Shown piece after piece: positions 11,973-12,071 of a stretch of DNA of 12,071 nt; position 1 is the stretch's first letter, and each line of letters begins with the position of its first letter. The notes under the pieces are model-generated. The model was given only the letters and a program-made list of their open reading frames with translations, ran no database searches and was not told the origin of the DNA. The DNA lies in assembly GCA_050999295.1 (NCBI GenBank), contig JBPCPI010000054.1:1-12071 (forward strand). The letters run 5' to 3'. Origin of the DNA: JACCQS01 sp050999295. Its GTDB lineage: Bacteria; Actinomycetota; Actinomycetes; Mycobacteriales; Geodermatophilaceae. The position numbers were made by a program, and so were the translations under genes.

Positions 11973-12071
11973 ATGCCGACGATCAACCAGTTGGTCCGCA
12001 AGGGCCGCGAGGACAAGGTCAAGAAGACCAAGACTCCGGCACTCGAGGGCTCTCCCCAGCGCCGCGGGGTG
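11973..12071 (+). CDS. rpsL: 30S ribosomal protein S12, N-terminal part (runs off window)
   Basis: The first 33 residues (MPTINQLVRKGREDKVKKTK and on through TPALEGSPQRRGV) are those of ribosomal protein S12, part of the decoding centre of the small subunit and the site of streptomycin-resistance mutations, which lie further along, outside the window. ATG 11973 is set by conservation of the MPTI start and by an AGGAG at 11956-11960, 12 bases upstream, slightly longer than ideal. The frame is open further upstream to ATG 11829 without a stop, but those 48 codons have no S12 similarity. It is expected to head the str operon (rpsL, rpsG, fusA, tuf), as in most bacteria. Confidence 0.98.
   Translation, partial: MPTINQLVRKGREDKVKKTKTPALEGSPQRRGV

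Overview
The window is high-GC DNA with actinobacterial hallmarks. The RpoC start (MLDVNFFDEL, GTG start), its N-terminal zinc zipper with cysteines at 60/62/75/78, a long lineage-type coiled-coil insertion around residues 155-240, and the SVEDM-type end of RpoB all fit Actinomycetota. A member of Propionibacteriales (Nocardioidaceae or Propionibacteriaceae) is my guess, at low confidence.

Layout. Positions 1-1964 are the 3' half of rpoB (the 5' end lies outside), followed by a 121-bp spacer and complete rpoC (2086-5985). A 12-bp perfect inverted repeat sits on the rpoB stop codon. Two tandem hairpins (6005-6024 and 6043-6076) end the rpoBC unit. An accessory segment of about 5.6 kb follows. 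It holds a Uma2-family nuclease-like gene (6206-6778), a ribbon-helix-helix/PIN toxin-antitoxin pair (6822-7465) under its own palindromic operator, and a decayed minus-strand remnant resembling an MNT-type nucleotidyltransferase (about 7556-7906). It continues with a secreted purple-acid-phosphatase-like protein carrying PKD and concanavalin-like domains (8101-10020), a minus-strand DUF4126 membrane protein (10045-10644), and a minus-strand MDR/quinone-oxidoreductase-like gene broken by one amber codon (10666-11586). The window ends with a probable promoter, a structured leader and the first 33 codons of rpsL (from 11973).

How it fits together. The two ends are core transcription/translation genes whose relative order is old: rpoB-rpoC, then rpsL, the head of the str operon. 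The DNA between them is a variable insertion zone with a selfish-type TA module, a Uma2 gene and two decayed genes, and no obvious shared pathway. The TA pair is translationally coupled and probably autoregulated. The DUF4126 and oxidoreductase genes run the same way with 21 bp between them and probably formed one unit.

I do not see convincing evidence for a new multi-gene system. The signals most worth a second look are: a histidine in RpoB where E. coli has Arg687 (a known rifampicin-resistance position); the hairpin on the rpoB stop codon; the leaderless-looking, operator-embedded TA promoter; and the TAG codon in an otherwise intact oxidoreductase.
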